Assembly (NCBI GenBank): GCA_003225555.1
Contig: QIAM01000014.1
Span: 1 to 64,000, forward strand
Reading direction: 5' to 3'
Length of the DNA stretch: 64,000 nt
Source of the DNA: Acidobacteriota bacterium
GTDB taxonomy: Bacteria > Acidobacteriota > Terriglobia > Terriglobales > Acidobacteriaceae
Shown here piece by piece: positions 53,926 to 63,290 of this stretch (the first letter of the stretch is position 1; the number at the start of each line of letters is the position of its first letter). The translations under genes were made by a program, and so were the position numbers. The notes beneath the pieces are model-generated. The model saw only the letters and a list, made by a program, of their open reading frames with translations, searched no databases and was not told the origin of the DNA.

Positions 53926-55074
53926 TCATTTCGGCGGAGCGTTCGATTCCTCCGGCGCCGCAGGAGGCCTGGCAAACTTCGCGTCGTCCACGGGAACGTT
54001 CTGCTTTGCGTCCGTGACTTGGATCGTAAAACGTCCGCTGGGGCGAGCAACTGTCCACCGGAACGGAACCTTCAAACCACCTACGTCCCGATAGTCGGCG
54101 TAGTCGATCTGGGTCGGAAGACGGCCAAGGGGTGTCTCGACGTAGCGAATGAGCCGCACCAGCAAGCCGGACTGGGAGTCGAAGTAGAGCCGGAGCGGCG
54201 GTTTTCCTTCGCGACGTCCGACGACCAAGTAGGCTTCGTGGTCGCCTAGCTTCTCTATTCCTCGCACTTGTGCCTCAGTGAACATCTGCTTCAGGTGTGT
54301 AGCGAAATGAAGGTCGGCGTCGATCGCCGCATCATCGACGTCGGATCCATGCATCTCGCGAACCGGACGGCCGGGAACTCCGATCCAGCCTTCGTGACCA
54401 TCGAAGGCGGTGACGCTGTCTCCCTCGGGCAGGTGCATGAAGGAGGCGCGCTTGCCGGGGTCTTTGGAATACACATCGCTAGGCACTTGCTTCCCGCCAA
54501 TGTCAATGGTGCCCTTCGCTACCCGGCTCGTGACCTTCTCGACCGCAGCCGCGCCGCCCAAGGCCTGCAGATACTTATCGAAGAGATCGTTGGCTGTGGG
54601 TCCCGAAGCATCTTTGCTCTCGACCTTCTTGCCCTCTGGCGCTGTTTTCGCGTCCTCCGCTGCAATGATAGGCGTGGCCACGGGATCGGGGCTTCCTCGA
54701 TGACACGAGTAGCACGTCACCTCGCGATGTCCTTCGAAATTGTCTCTGTTGATGGCGAACATCATCTCCATCATCTTGCGTGCGGTCTGCTTTGGCTTCT
54801 TGTCGTCCTTTTCGAACGCCCCCTGGACGTGACAGAAATCACACTCGACTCCCAGTGAAGCACTGATAAACTGCATCGAGGGAATCAACTGGTCGGCGGG
54901 AACTCCCTTCAACGTCTGGATATTCTTGAACTGCTCTTCCGCCTTCTTGGCAGCGGGAACGCTCGCACCAGCTTGTGGGCCTGCCCCCGACTGTGCCCGC
55001 GCCGCGCGGGTAACAACGGCGCAGACGGCTAGAAATATCAGTGCTCCTGCAAACAGCACTCGTGTCATCTTCAT
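53926..55074 (-). CDS. Secreted dihaem c-type cytochrome, CytoC_RC-like
   Basis: 382 residues. Signal peptide 1-28 (VLFAGALIFLAVCAVVTRAA, cleavage near ARAQ). Two haem-c sites lie close together: CDFCH in SASLGVECDFCHVQG and CYSCH in EVTCYSCHRGSPDP, with EEQFKNIQTLKGVPADQLIP preceding. This matches the acidobacterial proteins usually labelled photosynthetic reaction-centre cytochrome subunit (CytoC_RC), though only two of the four haem sites of the true subunit are present. Residues about 165-370 form a beta-rich LolA-like domain. Probably periplasmic electron transfer; partner unknown. No photosynthesis gene is present. Confidence 0.82.
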   Translation of the reverse strand: MKMTRVLFAGALIFLAVCAVVTRAARAQSGAGPQAGASVPAAKKAEEQFKNIQTLKGVPADQLIPSMQFISASLGVECDFCHVQGAFEKDDKKPKQTARKMMEMMFAINRDNFEGHREVTCYSCHRGSPDPVATPIIAAEDAKTAPEGKKVESKDASGPTANDLFDKYLQALGGAAAVEKVTSRVAKGTIDIGGKQVPSDVYSKDPGKRASFMHLPEGDSVTAFDGHEGWIGVPGRPVREMHGSDVDDAAIDADLHFATHLKQMFTEAQVRGIEKLGDHEAYLVVGRREGKPPLRLYFDSQSGLLVRLIRYVETPLGRLPTQIDYADYRDVGGLKVPFRWTVARPSGRFTIQVTDAKQNVPVDDAKFARPPAAPEESNAPPK

Positions 55075-55194
55075 TCGATATTTGCCTCGATTGGAGATTA
55101 AGTATTTCTCTGCGACCTTTGCGGCAGTTCTCCGCGCTCTCTGCGATTAAGATTTGGATAGCCCAAAAGTGTAACAGGCCCCGCCGCCCAAGGC

Positions 55195-57120
55195 TCAAGG
55201 CCGGTTGCTGTACACGAATTTTCCCGAAGCCTGCGCCACGACAATGTGGTTGGGCAAAAGCACGTCCACTCTTTCCTTTTGGTGCGGCGGCACAAAAAGA
55301 AACACGCGGCTGTCGCCCGCCCATTGCGATTGCAGGTCGGCATCGGTCAAGTAAATCTTCGGAGCATCCGGGAAAGTGGACCCGAACCACATCGAGGTGG
55401 TGCGCCCTTCAACCAGTTGAATGGGACGCTGCAGGTACAAGAGCAGGGATGAACCGAAGGCCTGATCCCCGTAAATCATGATTTTGTCGGTCGGCCGCGC
55501 CCGCGCTGCAATCTCGCGGGCAAGGTCTTTTGACGACAGGTAAGGTCCGAACCGGCCCAGAGCGATGTGTGCCGCGATCAGAAAAGTCGCCATACCCAGA
55601 GCGAGCACTGTGGTCGTTAGATAGTGCCGTCGCCGCAGCCTCAGCAAGAACGAAATCGATGGAGCCAGCGCCAATGCAATTGCCGCCAGTACCGCGGGCA
55701 GGCGCAACGCTGCGAACGACGCATAACTCAAGTCCAGCATATGGGAAGTTGAAAGCGTGTCTTCCGCAATGTTGTGCTTGGCCAGCACGGTTCCGATGTC
55801 TGGCTCGAAGGGCAGATTCCGAGATTGCCACAGCATCGCGAATAAGACTGCGCTGGCTGCGATACCGACAACGACCAGCACCGCCGCCGAAGCGCGCAGC
55901 CAACCACCGCGAACTCGCCGGCTGCAGTCAATCCATTCCCAGCGGGCGATTCCGTCGGCAATCAAAAGCAGCAGCGGAAGGTAGGCGGGGAATGTGTAAT
56001 ACTCCTGATTGGTTGAGATTGCGAAGAAAATGAGGAGTGTGCCCGCGAGAATCCAGCACAGCAGGCGCGTGCGGGAAGAGAAGCTGGCGTGCATGCCGCC
56101 ATTGCTATCCGGCTGACTTGCGGTCCGCCTGGCGCGCGCGACTCGATATTCGTCGATGGCGGTACGAACGGCGGCTGGCAGGTACAGACTCCACGGAAAT
56201 AACCACACCAGATGCAGCGACCAGTACAGCGCCCACGGCAGCTTGTTGTAGTCCCGCGGATATCGCTTCCCCATAAACCGCAGAAAATGTTCATTGACGA
56301 AGTAGAACCATAAAAAACCGTGATTGCGGGCGCCCGCGAGAATGTGCCACGGCGCCGCGACTGCCAGAAATAATGCGAACCCCGACAGCAGGCGAAACTC
56401 GCGCCAGCGCCGCCATTCGCCGGTGATGATGAGATAGAGAATCGCGGCGACTCCAGGGAATAACAGCGCAACCAGTCCCTTGGTCAGAACGCCCAGGGCC
56501 ATACATGCGTATCCGGCGTACCAGCGCCAGGTTGGCCCGCCCGGTTCCAAGGCTGTGAGGAAGAAGTAGAGCGAGGCCGCAATTAGCAAGCTGAGCAAGA
56601 CGTCGGGAATCAAGATGCGGGTGAACAGATAGACGCCGGCGCAGGTGTACACGAATGCCGCGGCGTAAATCCCAACCCGCTCGCCGAACGCCCGCCGTCC
56701 CCAGCGCATCGCCAGCACCCCAAGCAGTAAGACTGAGAGCGCCATGGGCAGCCGGGTCGCGAATTCGTTCACTCCAAAGAGGCGATAGCTGAATGCCACC
56801 AGCCAGTAGGGGAGCGGGGCTTTCTCCAGGTAGCGAACGCCATTCACGTGCAGAGTGACATCGTCTCCGCTGACGAACATCTCGCGCGCGGCTTCCGCGT
56901 GCGTACTGTCGGCGTCGTCGAGCAAGGCGGGGGAAAAGAGTGACCCGCCATAGACTGCGACGAACACAAACGCCAGGACAAAGTAAGAGAGTGAGCGTCT
57001 TGGCGCCGGCGCGCGAACTTGCAGGTCAAAGGTAGGGAAAGGTGATTGAGTAGCGCTCAATGCCAGTAAACCCGATCCAGTGTTACAGAGCGGAAGCGGC
57101 GAGGGCAAGCGGCCGAGCAT
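55195..57120 (-). CDS. Glycosyltransferase family 39 (ArnT/PMT-like) membrane protein
   Basis: 641 residues with about 11-12 membrane segments. It has the ArnT-like N-terminal loop (LDDADSTHAEAAREMFVSGD), with the acidic residues that act in catalysis in this family, followed by GVRYLEKAPLPYWLVAFSYR, WGRRAFGERVGIYAAAFVY and FTRILIPDVLLSLLIAASLY. A soluble C-terminal part (about 500-641) follows. GT39 enzymes move sugars from polyprenyl phosphates onto lipids or proteins in the periplasm. The start overlaps the stop of the upstream cytochrome/copper protein gene (TGATG at 57118-57122), implying coupled translation. Acceptor unknown. Confidence 0.88.
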   Translation of the reverse strand: MLGRLPSPLPLCNTGSGLLALSATQSPFPTFDLQVRAPAPRRSLSYFVLAFVFVAVYGGSLFSPALLDDADSTHAEAAREMFVSGDDVTLHVNGVRYLEKAPLPYWLVAFSYRLFGVNEFATRLPMALSVLLLGVLAMRWGRRAFGERVGIYAAAFVYTCAGVYLFTRILIPDVLLSLLIAASLYFFLTALEPGGPTWRWYAGYACMALGVLTKGLVALLFPGVAAILYLIITGEWRRWREFRLLSGFALFLAVAAPWHILAGARNHGFLWFYFVNEHFLRFMGKRYPRDYNKLPWALYWSLHLVWLFPWSLYLPAAVRTAIDEYRVARARRTASQPDSNGGMHASFSSRTRLLCWILAGTLLIFFAISTNQEYYTFPAYLPLLLLIADGIARWEWIDCSRRVRGGWLRASAAVLVVVGIAASAVLFAMLWQSRNLPFEPDIGTVLAKHNIAEDTLSTSHMLDLSYASFAALRLPAVLAAIALALAPSISFLLRLRRRHYLTTTVLALGMATFLIAAHIALGRFGPYLSSKDLAREIAARARPTDKIMIYGDQAFGSSLLLYLQRPIQLVEGRTTSMWFGSTFPDAPKIYLTDADLQSQWAGDSRVFLFVPPHQKERVDVLLPNHIVVAQASGKFVYSNRP

Positions 57121-58448
57121 CAGGACAAATCAATCACTCCTGAGGATACGAAAATGAAGAACTGCCACTTGTCCATTCCAGCGGGTATGGCCACGTCGAA
57201 GAACCCGACCATCATTTCGTCTGAAGTCTGGTCGCCCCAGGTGACTGTCTTTTCTGGATCAGGATTGTGGGGATTGTTCTTCGAATTGTCGTACCACGCG
57301 ATCGCTCGCAGCTTCGTTCCAGCTTTCAAAACACGCGGCTCGGCAAGTTTGTAGCTTAACTGCCAGTGGAAGTGGTAGTTCACTCGCAGCAGCGTTTCCA
57401 CACTGCCATCGTCGTGAACAATGTTGTACTCGAAGCGTTTGCCCCGCAGATGCATGTGGGGAAAGAGGCTCATCAGCGTGGCGCCGTGAGGAAGTGTTCC
57501 TTGTACTTCGACCCGAAAATCGTCCGCGCCCGGCGGGATCAGCACCGCGTGATTATTGAGCTGGAGCGTGATCACGCGCTGCTTCGGTGGCGTTTTGGCA
57601 AACACCAAACCAATGCCCGTTTGGTCTTCCGCGGCCTTGCCATTGGTTGTGTAGTGCATCTGGAAAACAAGATCGGATCCTGCTGGAACAAACTTTGCCA
57701 TGCCTTCCGGCCATTGATCGGGAGCGCTACCCGGTGCGTACACCAGGAGCAGGTCACTGGTGGTTTCGTGAGCCTGGCGGCGATCGTCGGGGTCGGTCAG
57801 CGACGATGCCGTGAAAGGCTTGCCCACCGGCGCGTGTCGCAGCCATTGCGAGTCGGGAAGGCGAATGTAAACCACGGCATGGTGCACGTGCGCTGCACTT
57901 GATGGTCGCAGTTCGGACATCTGCACCCAGCGGTCTTCGGTGAAGTGCGTGGGGAAAATCTCGTAGGTGTATTCGACCTCGCCCTGCTCGGGCAGTTTGA
58001 CCGGGACGGGCATCTTCACGACGAGGTCAGGTTCAGGAATGTTCCACCCGTCGGTCCATTTTGGCGGAACCGGCGCATCGTGCACATCTCCAGCGGGTGC
58101 ACCAGCCGCCGCCCATTGAGAGATCGTCGCGATCTGTTGCTCGGTGAGCGATGCATCGTTGGCATAATGCCCGTATCTTCGATCGGCAAACCAAGGGGGC
58201 ATCATTTTCATCTCGACTGCATGTGCTATCTGCGACGCCCAAGGCCGCACCTGCTCGTACGTCACCAGCGGCATGGGAGCGATCTCCCCAGGGCGATGGC
58301 AATTTTGACAATGGTTTTGCAGGATGGGGAGGATGTCTTTGTAGAAAGTGGGAGGCGATGCGGGGCCTGATCCTTTGTCTTGAAAGCCGGCAGCGAGAAG
58401 GATGGTGAGGCCTGCCCAAGCCGCGAGGCTTAACGTTTTCGACCGCAT
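57120..58448 (-). CDS. Haem-c plus copper type II monooxygenase-like secreted protein
   Basis: 442 residues. After a signal-like N-terminus (residues 1-21), about 33-120 is a mono-haem cytochrome-c-like domain with LQNHCQNCHRPGEIAPMPLV. The rest resembles the copper type II ascorbate-dependent monooxygenase fold (PHM/DBM-like): AAHVHHAVVYIRLP, VFQMHYTTNG, LFPHMHLRGKRFEYN and DEMMVGFFD supply candidate copper His and Met ligands. The joining of haem-c and copper domains suggests the haem delivers electrons. Substrate unknown. The stop overlaps the GT39 start. The start ATG is at 58448. Confidence 0.82.
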   Translation of the reverse strand: MRSKTLSLAAWAGLTILLAAGFQDKGSGPASPPTFYKDILPILQNHCQNCHRPGEIAPMPLVTYEQVRPWASQIAHAVEMKMMPPWFADRRYGHYANDASLTEQQIATISQWAAAGAPAGDVHDAPVPPKWTDGWNIPEPDLVVKMPVPVKLPEQGEVEYTYEIFPTHFTEDRWVQMSELRPSSAAHVHHAVVYIRLPDSQWLRHAPVGKPFTASSLTDPDDRRQAHETTSDLLLVYAPGSAPDQWPEGMAKFVPAGSDLVFQMHYTTNGKAAEDQTGIGLVFAKTPPKQRVITLQLNNHAVLIPPGADDFRVEVQGTLPHGATLMSLFPHMHLRGKRFEYNIVHDDGSVETLLRVNYHFHWQLSYKLAEPRVLKAGTKLRAIAWYDNSKNNPHNPDPEKTVTWGDQTSDEMMVGFFDVAIPAGMDKWQFFIFVSSGVIDLS

Positions 58449-58551
58449 CTCAGAATTCTACAGGGGGCTGTGGACCGCAGGCCTTGGGCGGGCGGAGCGC
58501 CCGCTCCACACCCACACAAGCACATTCCAAAAATGCTACAGTTGGCAGTTC

Positions 58552-59652
58552 ATGTCTGCGCCCAATTCCATCTTCGTGCGTGCGTGCAAATCCCAGCCGG
58601 TGGAGCGGACTCCCGTCTGGTTCATGCGTCAGGCGGGACGCTACATGCCTGAATACCGCGCGGTGCGCAAGCAGCATTCGCTGCTTGAAATCTGCAAGAA
58701 GCCCTCGCTCGCCGCGGAGGTTACAGTCACTGCCGCCGAGGCGCTCGGAGTCGACGCTGCGATCATCTTCGCCGATCTTCTGCTGCCGCTCGAAGTCATG
58801 GGGCTGCCATTTCACTTCTCGGCGGGGAAAGGTCCGGTCATCGAGAAGCCAATTCGGACTAAGGAAGGCATCTCTAATTTGCGTACTGACCGCGCCGCCG
58901 AACTAGGATATGTGTCCGAAGCCGTGGGCCTGGTGGCGAAGCACTTTGGCGACCGGCTGCCAGTCATCGGATTCTGTGGTGCGCCCTTCACGCTGGCCAG
59001 CTACATGATCGAAGGCGGCGGCTCGCGCAACTACGTTCATGCCAAGAAGATGATGTACAACTCGCCTGCGCAGTGGGATGAGTTGATGCGCAAACTGGTG
59101 GCGGTGACGGCAGAGTACTCGGCGGCGCAAGTTCGTGCAGGAGCTGATGCGATCCAGGTTTTTGACAGCTGGGTCGGCTGTTTGAGCGTGGAAGACTATC
59201 GGCGGTATGTGCTGGCGCACGTCACCGACCTGGTGAAGCGATTGCAGAAGAGCAACGTGCCTGTCATTTATTTCGGTACCGACAGCGCCACGCTCCTGCC
59301 TGCGATGAAAGAAACGGGAGCCGAGGTGATCGGCCTCGACTGGCGGATTCCGCTGGACGACGGCTGGCGCAGCCTCGGCCATGGATGCGCGGTGCAGGGC
59401 AATCTCGATCCGGTGCTGCTGTTCGCCGAGTGGAAGGAAATCAAATCGCGCGCTGAGGATATTTTGCGCCGCGCTGGTGGACGTCCGGGCCATATCTTCA
59501 ATCTCGGTCACGGCATCCTGCCCCAGACTCCGGTCGAGAACGTGAAGAATCTTGCTCGGTTTGTGCAGGAGCACTCCGCGAAACCGGCTTCGGGCTCTGG
59601 GCTTCGGGCTTCGGCTGGCGCACAACCCAAAGCTGGTCGCCGTCGCTCATGA
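58552..59652 (+). CDS. hemE: Uroporphyrinogen decarboxylase
   Basis: 366 residues. ATG 58552 was chosen because the protein then starts SAPNSIFVRACKSQPVERTP, the family N-terminus; the upstream open frame passes through a palindromic repeat (about 58486-58506). Decarboxylates uroporphyrinogen III to coproporphyrinogen III in haem synthesis. Motifs: PVWFMRQAGRYMPEYR, the catalytic Asp in IIFADLLLPLEVMG, GFCGAPFTLASYMIEGG and GHGILPQTPVENV. The last 25 residues are a basic, Ala/Ser-rich extension. It overlaps the next haem gene by ATGA. Confidence 0.95.
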   Translation: MSAPNSIFVRACKSQPVERTPVWFMRQAGRYMPEYRAVRKQHSLLEICKKPSLAAEVTVTAAEALGVDAAIIFADLLLPLEVMGLPFHFSAGKGPVIEKPIRTKEGISNLRTDRAAELGYVSEAVGLVAKHFGDRLPVIGFCGAPFTLASYMIEGGGSRNYVHAKKMMYNSPAQWDELMRKLVAVTAEYSAAQVRAGADAIQVFDSWVGCLSVEDYRRYVLAHVTDLVKRLQKSNVPVIYFGTDSATLLPAMKETGAEVIGLDWRIPLDDGWRSLGHGCAVQGNLDPVLLFAEWKEIKSRAEDILRRAGGRPGHIFNLGHGILPQTPVENVKNLARFVQEHSAKPASGSGLRASAGAQPKAGRRRS

Positions 59653-61040
59653 GACGTGTCGCCATCATCGGCGGGGGGATCTCGGGACTCTCCGCCGCTT
59701 ACGCCCTTGAAGAGCACCGCCGCCAGACGGGCTCGGCCCTCGACTACACCCTGTTCGAATCTTCTCCGCAACTTGGCGGCGTGCTTCGCACCGAGAAGAT
59801 CGATGGCTGCATCGTGGAGGCTGGCCCTGATTCTTTCATCACTGAGAAGCCGTGGGCGGCGGACTTGTGCAGAAGTCTTGGCCTCTGCGACCAACTCATT
59901 GGCTCGAACGATGCGGATCGCAAGACTTACATTCTGGTTCGCGGGCGGCTGATCGCCATGCCGGACGGCTTGATGTTTATGGTGCCGACGAGAATCCTTC
60001 CGACTGGATTGTCGCCACTATTTTCGTGGAAGACCAAGTTCCGCATGGGCCGCGAACTGTTTCATCCGCCTCGTGCGGTCGATGGTGATGAGAGCGTGGC
60101 TTCGTTCGTTGAGCGGCATTACGGCGCCGAGATGGTCGATCGCCTCGCGGATCCGCTGCTGTCGGGAGTCTATGGCGGCGAAGCGGCCTCACTCAGCGTG
60201 CGGGCCGTGCTGCCGCGCTTTGCGGAGATGGAGCGGAGCCACGGTAGCCTGGGTCGCGCTATGCTCGCCGCGCGCCAGAAGATGTCGCCAGCGAAGCGTC
60301 CGGTGCCCCCGCTGTTCACTTCGCTGAAGGATGGCATGCAGCATCTGGCGGAGGCCGTTGTCTCACACTTGTCGCCTGCTTCACTGCTGACTGGTGCGTT
60401 GGTGCAAGCCGTTCAACCTGAAGCGGGCGGATGGGTGGTCTCGGCGGGCTTGCAGTCGGACCACTTCGATGCGGTTGTTCTGGCCGTGCCCACGCACAGC
60501 GCTGGGCGGCTGCTTGCGATCTGCAGCCCGGAACTGTCCGCCGAACTCGCAGCGATCCAGTACACCTCGTCGATTACCGTTGGTTTGGGGTTCGATCGCG
60601 AGGTCCGCCAATCGCTTCCTCCTGGATTCGGATTTCTTGTGCCTCGCAGCGAGGGCAAGCAGATGCTGGCGGCAACCTTCGTCCATAACAAGTTTCCGCA
60701 GCGCGCGCCGGAAGATCGCGCGCTGCTGCGTTGCTTTCTTGCGGGGAAGAGTGCGGAGAGCGGGTGGGGGCTCTCCGACGATCAAATTGTCGGGATCATT
60801 CGCAACGAGCTGCAACAGATTCTCGGCCTGCGTGCCGAGCCGCTGTTCGCGCGCGTCTACAAGTGGAAGGCGGCGATGGCGCAATACGGCGTGGGCCATC
60901 TCGATCGGCTGGACCGGATCGAGCGCCTGCGTCAGAAATTGCCGGGGCTGGCGCTGGCGGGAAACGGGTATCGCGGAATCGGCGTGCCAGATTGCGTACG
61001 ATCGGGGCGGGATGCGGCCGGAGCAGTCGCGACTAGCTGA
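59649..61040 (+). CDS. hemG: Protoporphyrinogen oxidase
   Basis: 463-residue FAD oxidase of the HemY/PPOX type (gene name hemY in some systems). The dinucleotide-binding IIGGGISGLSAAYAL opens the protein. Other features: AGPDSFITEKPWAADLCRSL, PLLSGVYGGEAASLSVRA, and the C-terminal FAD-binding LALAGNGYRGIGVPDCVRSG. Oxidises protoporphyrinogen IX (or coproporphyrinogen III in the coproporphyrin pathway) using O2. The start ATG overlaps the hemE stop by four bases (ATGA 59649-59652), so the two are translationally coupled. hemH is not downstream. Confidence 0.93.
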   Translation: MRRVAIIGGGISGLSAAYALEEHRRQTGSALDYTLFESSPQLGGVLRTEKIDGCIVEAGPDSFITEKPWAADLCRSLGLCDQLIGSNDADRKTYILVRGRLIAMPDGLMFMVPTRILPTGLSPLFSWKTKFRMGRELFHPPRAVDGDESVASFVERHYGAEMVDRLADPLLSGVYGGEAASLSVRAVLPRFAEMERSHGSLGRAMLAARQKMSPAKRPVPPLFTSLKDGMQHLAEAVVSHLSPASLLTGALVQAVQPEAGGWVVSAGLQSDHFDAVVLAVPTHSAGRLLAICSPELSAELAAIQYTSSITVGLGFDREVRQSLPPGFGFLVPRSEGKQMLAATFVHNKFPQRAPEDRALLRCFLAGKSAESGWGLSDDQIVGIIRNELQQILGLRAEPLFARVYKWKAAMAQYGVGHLDRLDRIERLRQKLPGLALAGNGYRGIGVPDCVRSGRDAAGAVATS

Positions 61041-61082
61041 TCGATGGAGGAGTGCGGGGCTGTTGGTTCCCAGGTTCCGGCG

Positions 61083-61840
61083 CTACTCAGATGGGGCGAT
61101 TGTTCGAGTGATCGCAGGATTGGGGCGTTTGGCGAGAAAGTCAGGGGATTTTAGTCTCTTGGGGAGAATGAGCACAGCGGGAATCGCCATGACCAGCACC
61201 CGGACATAGAGGTTCGCGCGCAGAACGGGTCGGAAAAAACCTGCGCCCTCGGGTCTTGAACTGAGTCGCCAGATGACCCACTCCTCCCAAACCGTGGTGA
61301 GCGTAACGCTCGCGAGCAAAGCGAGAAAAATGGCTGCCAACTTGGTAATCCAATAAGCCAGGAGTTGATGAGTCCTGATGTTTTCCTGGCCGCCAATGAA
61401 GAGAACGCAGCTTGTAAGCAGAGCGCCGGTCATGATCGCGGCAAGGCCGATAGGAGATATTCGTGCCAACCATGCCCGAGGAGCCACTTTAACAAGCCTT
61501 CGTGATGGCAACCAACCCAGGAGGCAGACTAGCGGTATTCCGATAAGCCAAGTGCCAGCCCCGCTTGCGATCAGCGCGGCTACGAGCAAGCCCACAAGGC
61601 TCGTCAATACATTGCCCAGGAACATTCGCCACGCGGCGCGGAGACGAGGAGGCGTCGCTCGAAGATGGCGAAGAGCGCCGATTTCACGACCACGGCCAGT
61701 ACGAGTACGACGATCGATCCGGAAAGAGCAAGCGCCGGCACCATGACCGGCAAAAAAGGAACAACGGGCTCGCAGGTAAAGGCTGGGCTTACGACAATCA
61801 GCGGAGCTACAAATGCGAGGACGCGGTGACACTTGGGCAT
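61083..61840 (-). pseudogene. Polytopic membrane protein, frameshifted
   Basis: From ATG 61840 the frame gives hydrophobic HRVLAFVAPLIVVSPAFTC and SGSIVVLVLAVVVKSALFAI then FERRLLVSAPR, and dies. The next frame takes over at RAAWRMFLGNVLTSLVGLLV and continues through several membrane segments (GTWLIGIPLVCLLGWLPSRR; LLTSCVLFIGGQENI; WEEWVIWRLSSRP) to the stop at 61083. One extra base near 61638-61650 would explain it. Together they give about 252 residues with five or six membrane segments. Family not identified. Confidence 0.6.
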
Positions 61841-62042
61841 ATCGGTGTCCACCTTTACGGTTTCGGTTGAGCAAGGCACCTTACTAGAACGATTGAGGGT
61901 CGAGTCTTGCGCTTCACTTTCACTGATTAGCGCAACCCCATCCCTCTCAGTCACAAGTTTCCCACGACATAACCTTCGTAATTTTCTTTCAAAGCCACGT
62001 CAAGTTCTAATAGAATCACGTACTCCCCCTTGGAATTACAGA

Positions 62043-62249
62043 ATGGATAATCTGGTCTTGGGCCTTCTTCTACAAGTGTTTCTGGCATTGGGAGTGGCAG
62101 GACTTCTCTGGCCGGACAAACTAATGCCGCTGTTTGGCGTATTGCTGTTTCCCTGGCGCGCAAGCTATCGCCTGATTCGCGCCCACGGCGTTGTCGCTAT
62201 CGGAGCCTATCTGATCGTTCTCGGCAAACTACTGGTCTTTGGTCATTGA
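62043..62249 (+). CDS. Small two-helix membrane protein
   Basis: 68 residues from ATG 62043. Two hydrophobic segments (LVLGLLLQVFLALGVAGLLW and VVAIGAYLIVLGKLLVFG) flank a cytoplasmic loop FPWRASYRLIRAHG. Hydrophobicity and codon pattern suggest a real small membrane protein; no family recognised. The ribosome site is weak. Nearest neighbours are unrelated. Confidence 0.6.
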   Translation: MDNLVLGLLLQVFLALGVAGLLWPDKLMPLFGVLLFPWRASYRLIRAHGVVAIGAYLIVLGKLLVFGH

Positions 62250-62358
62250 GATCTTTGGTCGTTGAATCCGGGCTGCCGACCACAAGCCTAGAACCGAACA
62301 GACGCGCAGGACAAAATCAAATAACGCCATCTCCCCTGTGATGATTGAGCGGCTGTGT

Positions 62359-63192
62359 TCATCGTGGACGCAGCACTTGATAGCGTGTAATGGTGTAGCC
62401 CAGGGCGGCGCCGAGAAACACGTCCGACGGAAAATGGGCACTCGTGGTTACGCGAGAGAAGCTAACAGCCGTTGCGAAACCGTACGCGAGCCAGGGCACC
62501 CAGCGGTGGTTGTGATACCGGCAGGCGATGACAGTCGCGACTGAAAAAACCCCGGCGGCGTGTCCGGATGGGAAGGCGCTGCCCTTGAAGGGAGACTTGC
62601 CGCCGCTAAAGAACGTGTCGTTAAAAGACCCTTGGGGCGCAACATCTGAAGGCCGTTTTCTGCGCGTAATCGCCTTGACCGCAAGGTCGACGACGGCGCT
62701 GTCGGCATAGGCCTCTCCGGCCAGTAATGCCGTACCCACCTGGTACGAGTCATGCCGAAGATAGCCCGCAACCATAAGGGAGGCGGGAACGATCACCACC
62801 TCTGCAGCGGTGATCGGAGCATCGAAAACGTCGTTGATGTCGTCCAAGTTCCTGGCATGAGATTGGAAATAGGGCATCGTGTGCGGGTCGGCGACTATGA
62901 GTCCCGCCGTTCCGCCTACAACGGCGAGAGTGGGTAACCAGTAGCGCCCTTTCGCCAATTGGGTTGGAAACAGCCAAATGCCCTTTTGATCATGGAGAAA
63001 GTCCTTTGGCAAAGAGCGCCACGAAACTTCCCGGTCCGAGCCCGGGTCATTGCGATGCTTTCGTCGGGAGACTTCAGATGGACTATCGGGCAAACGAGCA
63101 GTGTCGTCTTGCGCACAGGCCCAGTTTGGGGAACTCCAACTGCAAGCACAAAAGATGAATACAAATAACCACAGCTGTTTTCTCGGATTCAT
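62359..63192 (-). CDS. PAP2-superfamily phosphatase
   Basis: 277 residues from ATG 63192; an alternative GTG start lies six codons upstream. Residues 1-28 look like a signal peptide ending ACAQ. The phosphatase motifs are complete: KAITRRKRP (C1), FPSGHAAG (C2) and SRVTTSAHFPSD (C3, with the catalytic His and Asp). Membrane-like stretches lie around residues 90-125 and before C3. Such enzymes dephosphorylate phosphatidic acid, undecaprenyl pyrophosphate or similar lipids; the substrate here is unknown. Confidence 0.88.
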   Translation of the reverse strand: MNPRKQLWLFVFIFCACSWSSPNWACAQDDTARLPDSPSEVSRRKHRNDPGSDREVSWRSLPKDFLHDQKGIWLFPTQLAKGRYWLPTLAVVGGTAGLIVADPHTMPYFQSHARNLDDINDVFDAPITAAEVVIVPASLMVAGYLRHDSYQVGTALLAGEAYADSAVVDLAVKAITRRKRPSDVAPQGSFNDTFFSGGKSPFKGSAFPSGHAAGVFSVATVIACRYHNHRWVPWLAYGFATAVSFSRVTTSAHFPSDVFLGAALGYTITRYQVLRPR

Positions 63193-63290
63193 TGAAGTTC
63201 TTTGATGCACTTTTCGGCCGTCGGGAAGCCATAGCAGCCGCAGCCGTGGGGAAGAAGAAGGCGCTCCAGAACATCTTTATCAGATGGCCT

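Noticed and set aside
53926-55074. Photosynthetic reaction-centre subunit
   Set aside because: Only the cytochrome-like domain is present and no photosynthesis genes are nearby; the name reflects the domain family only.
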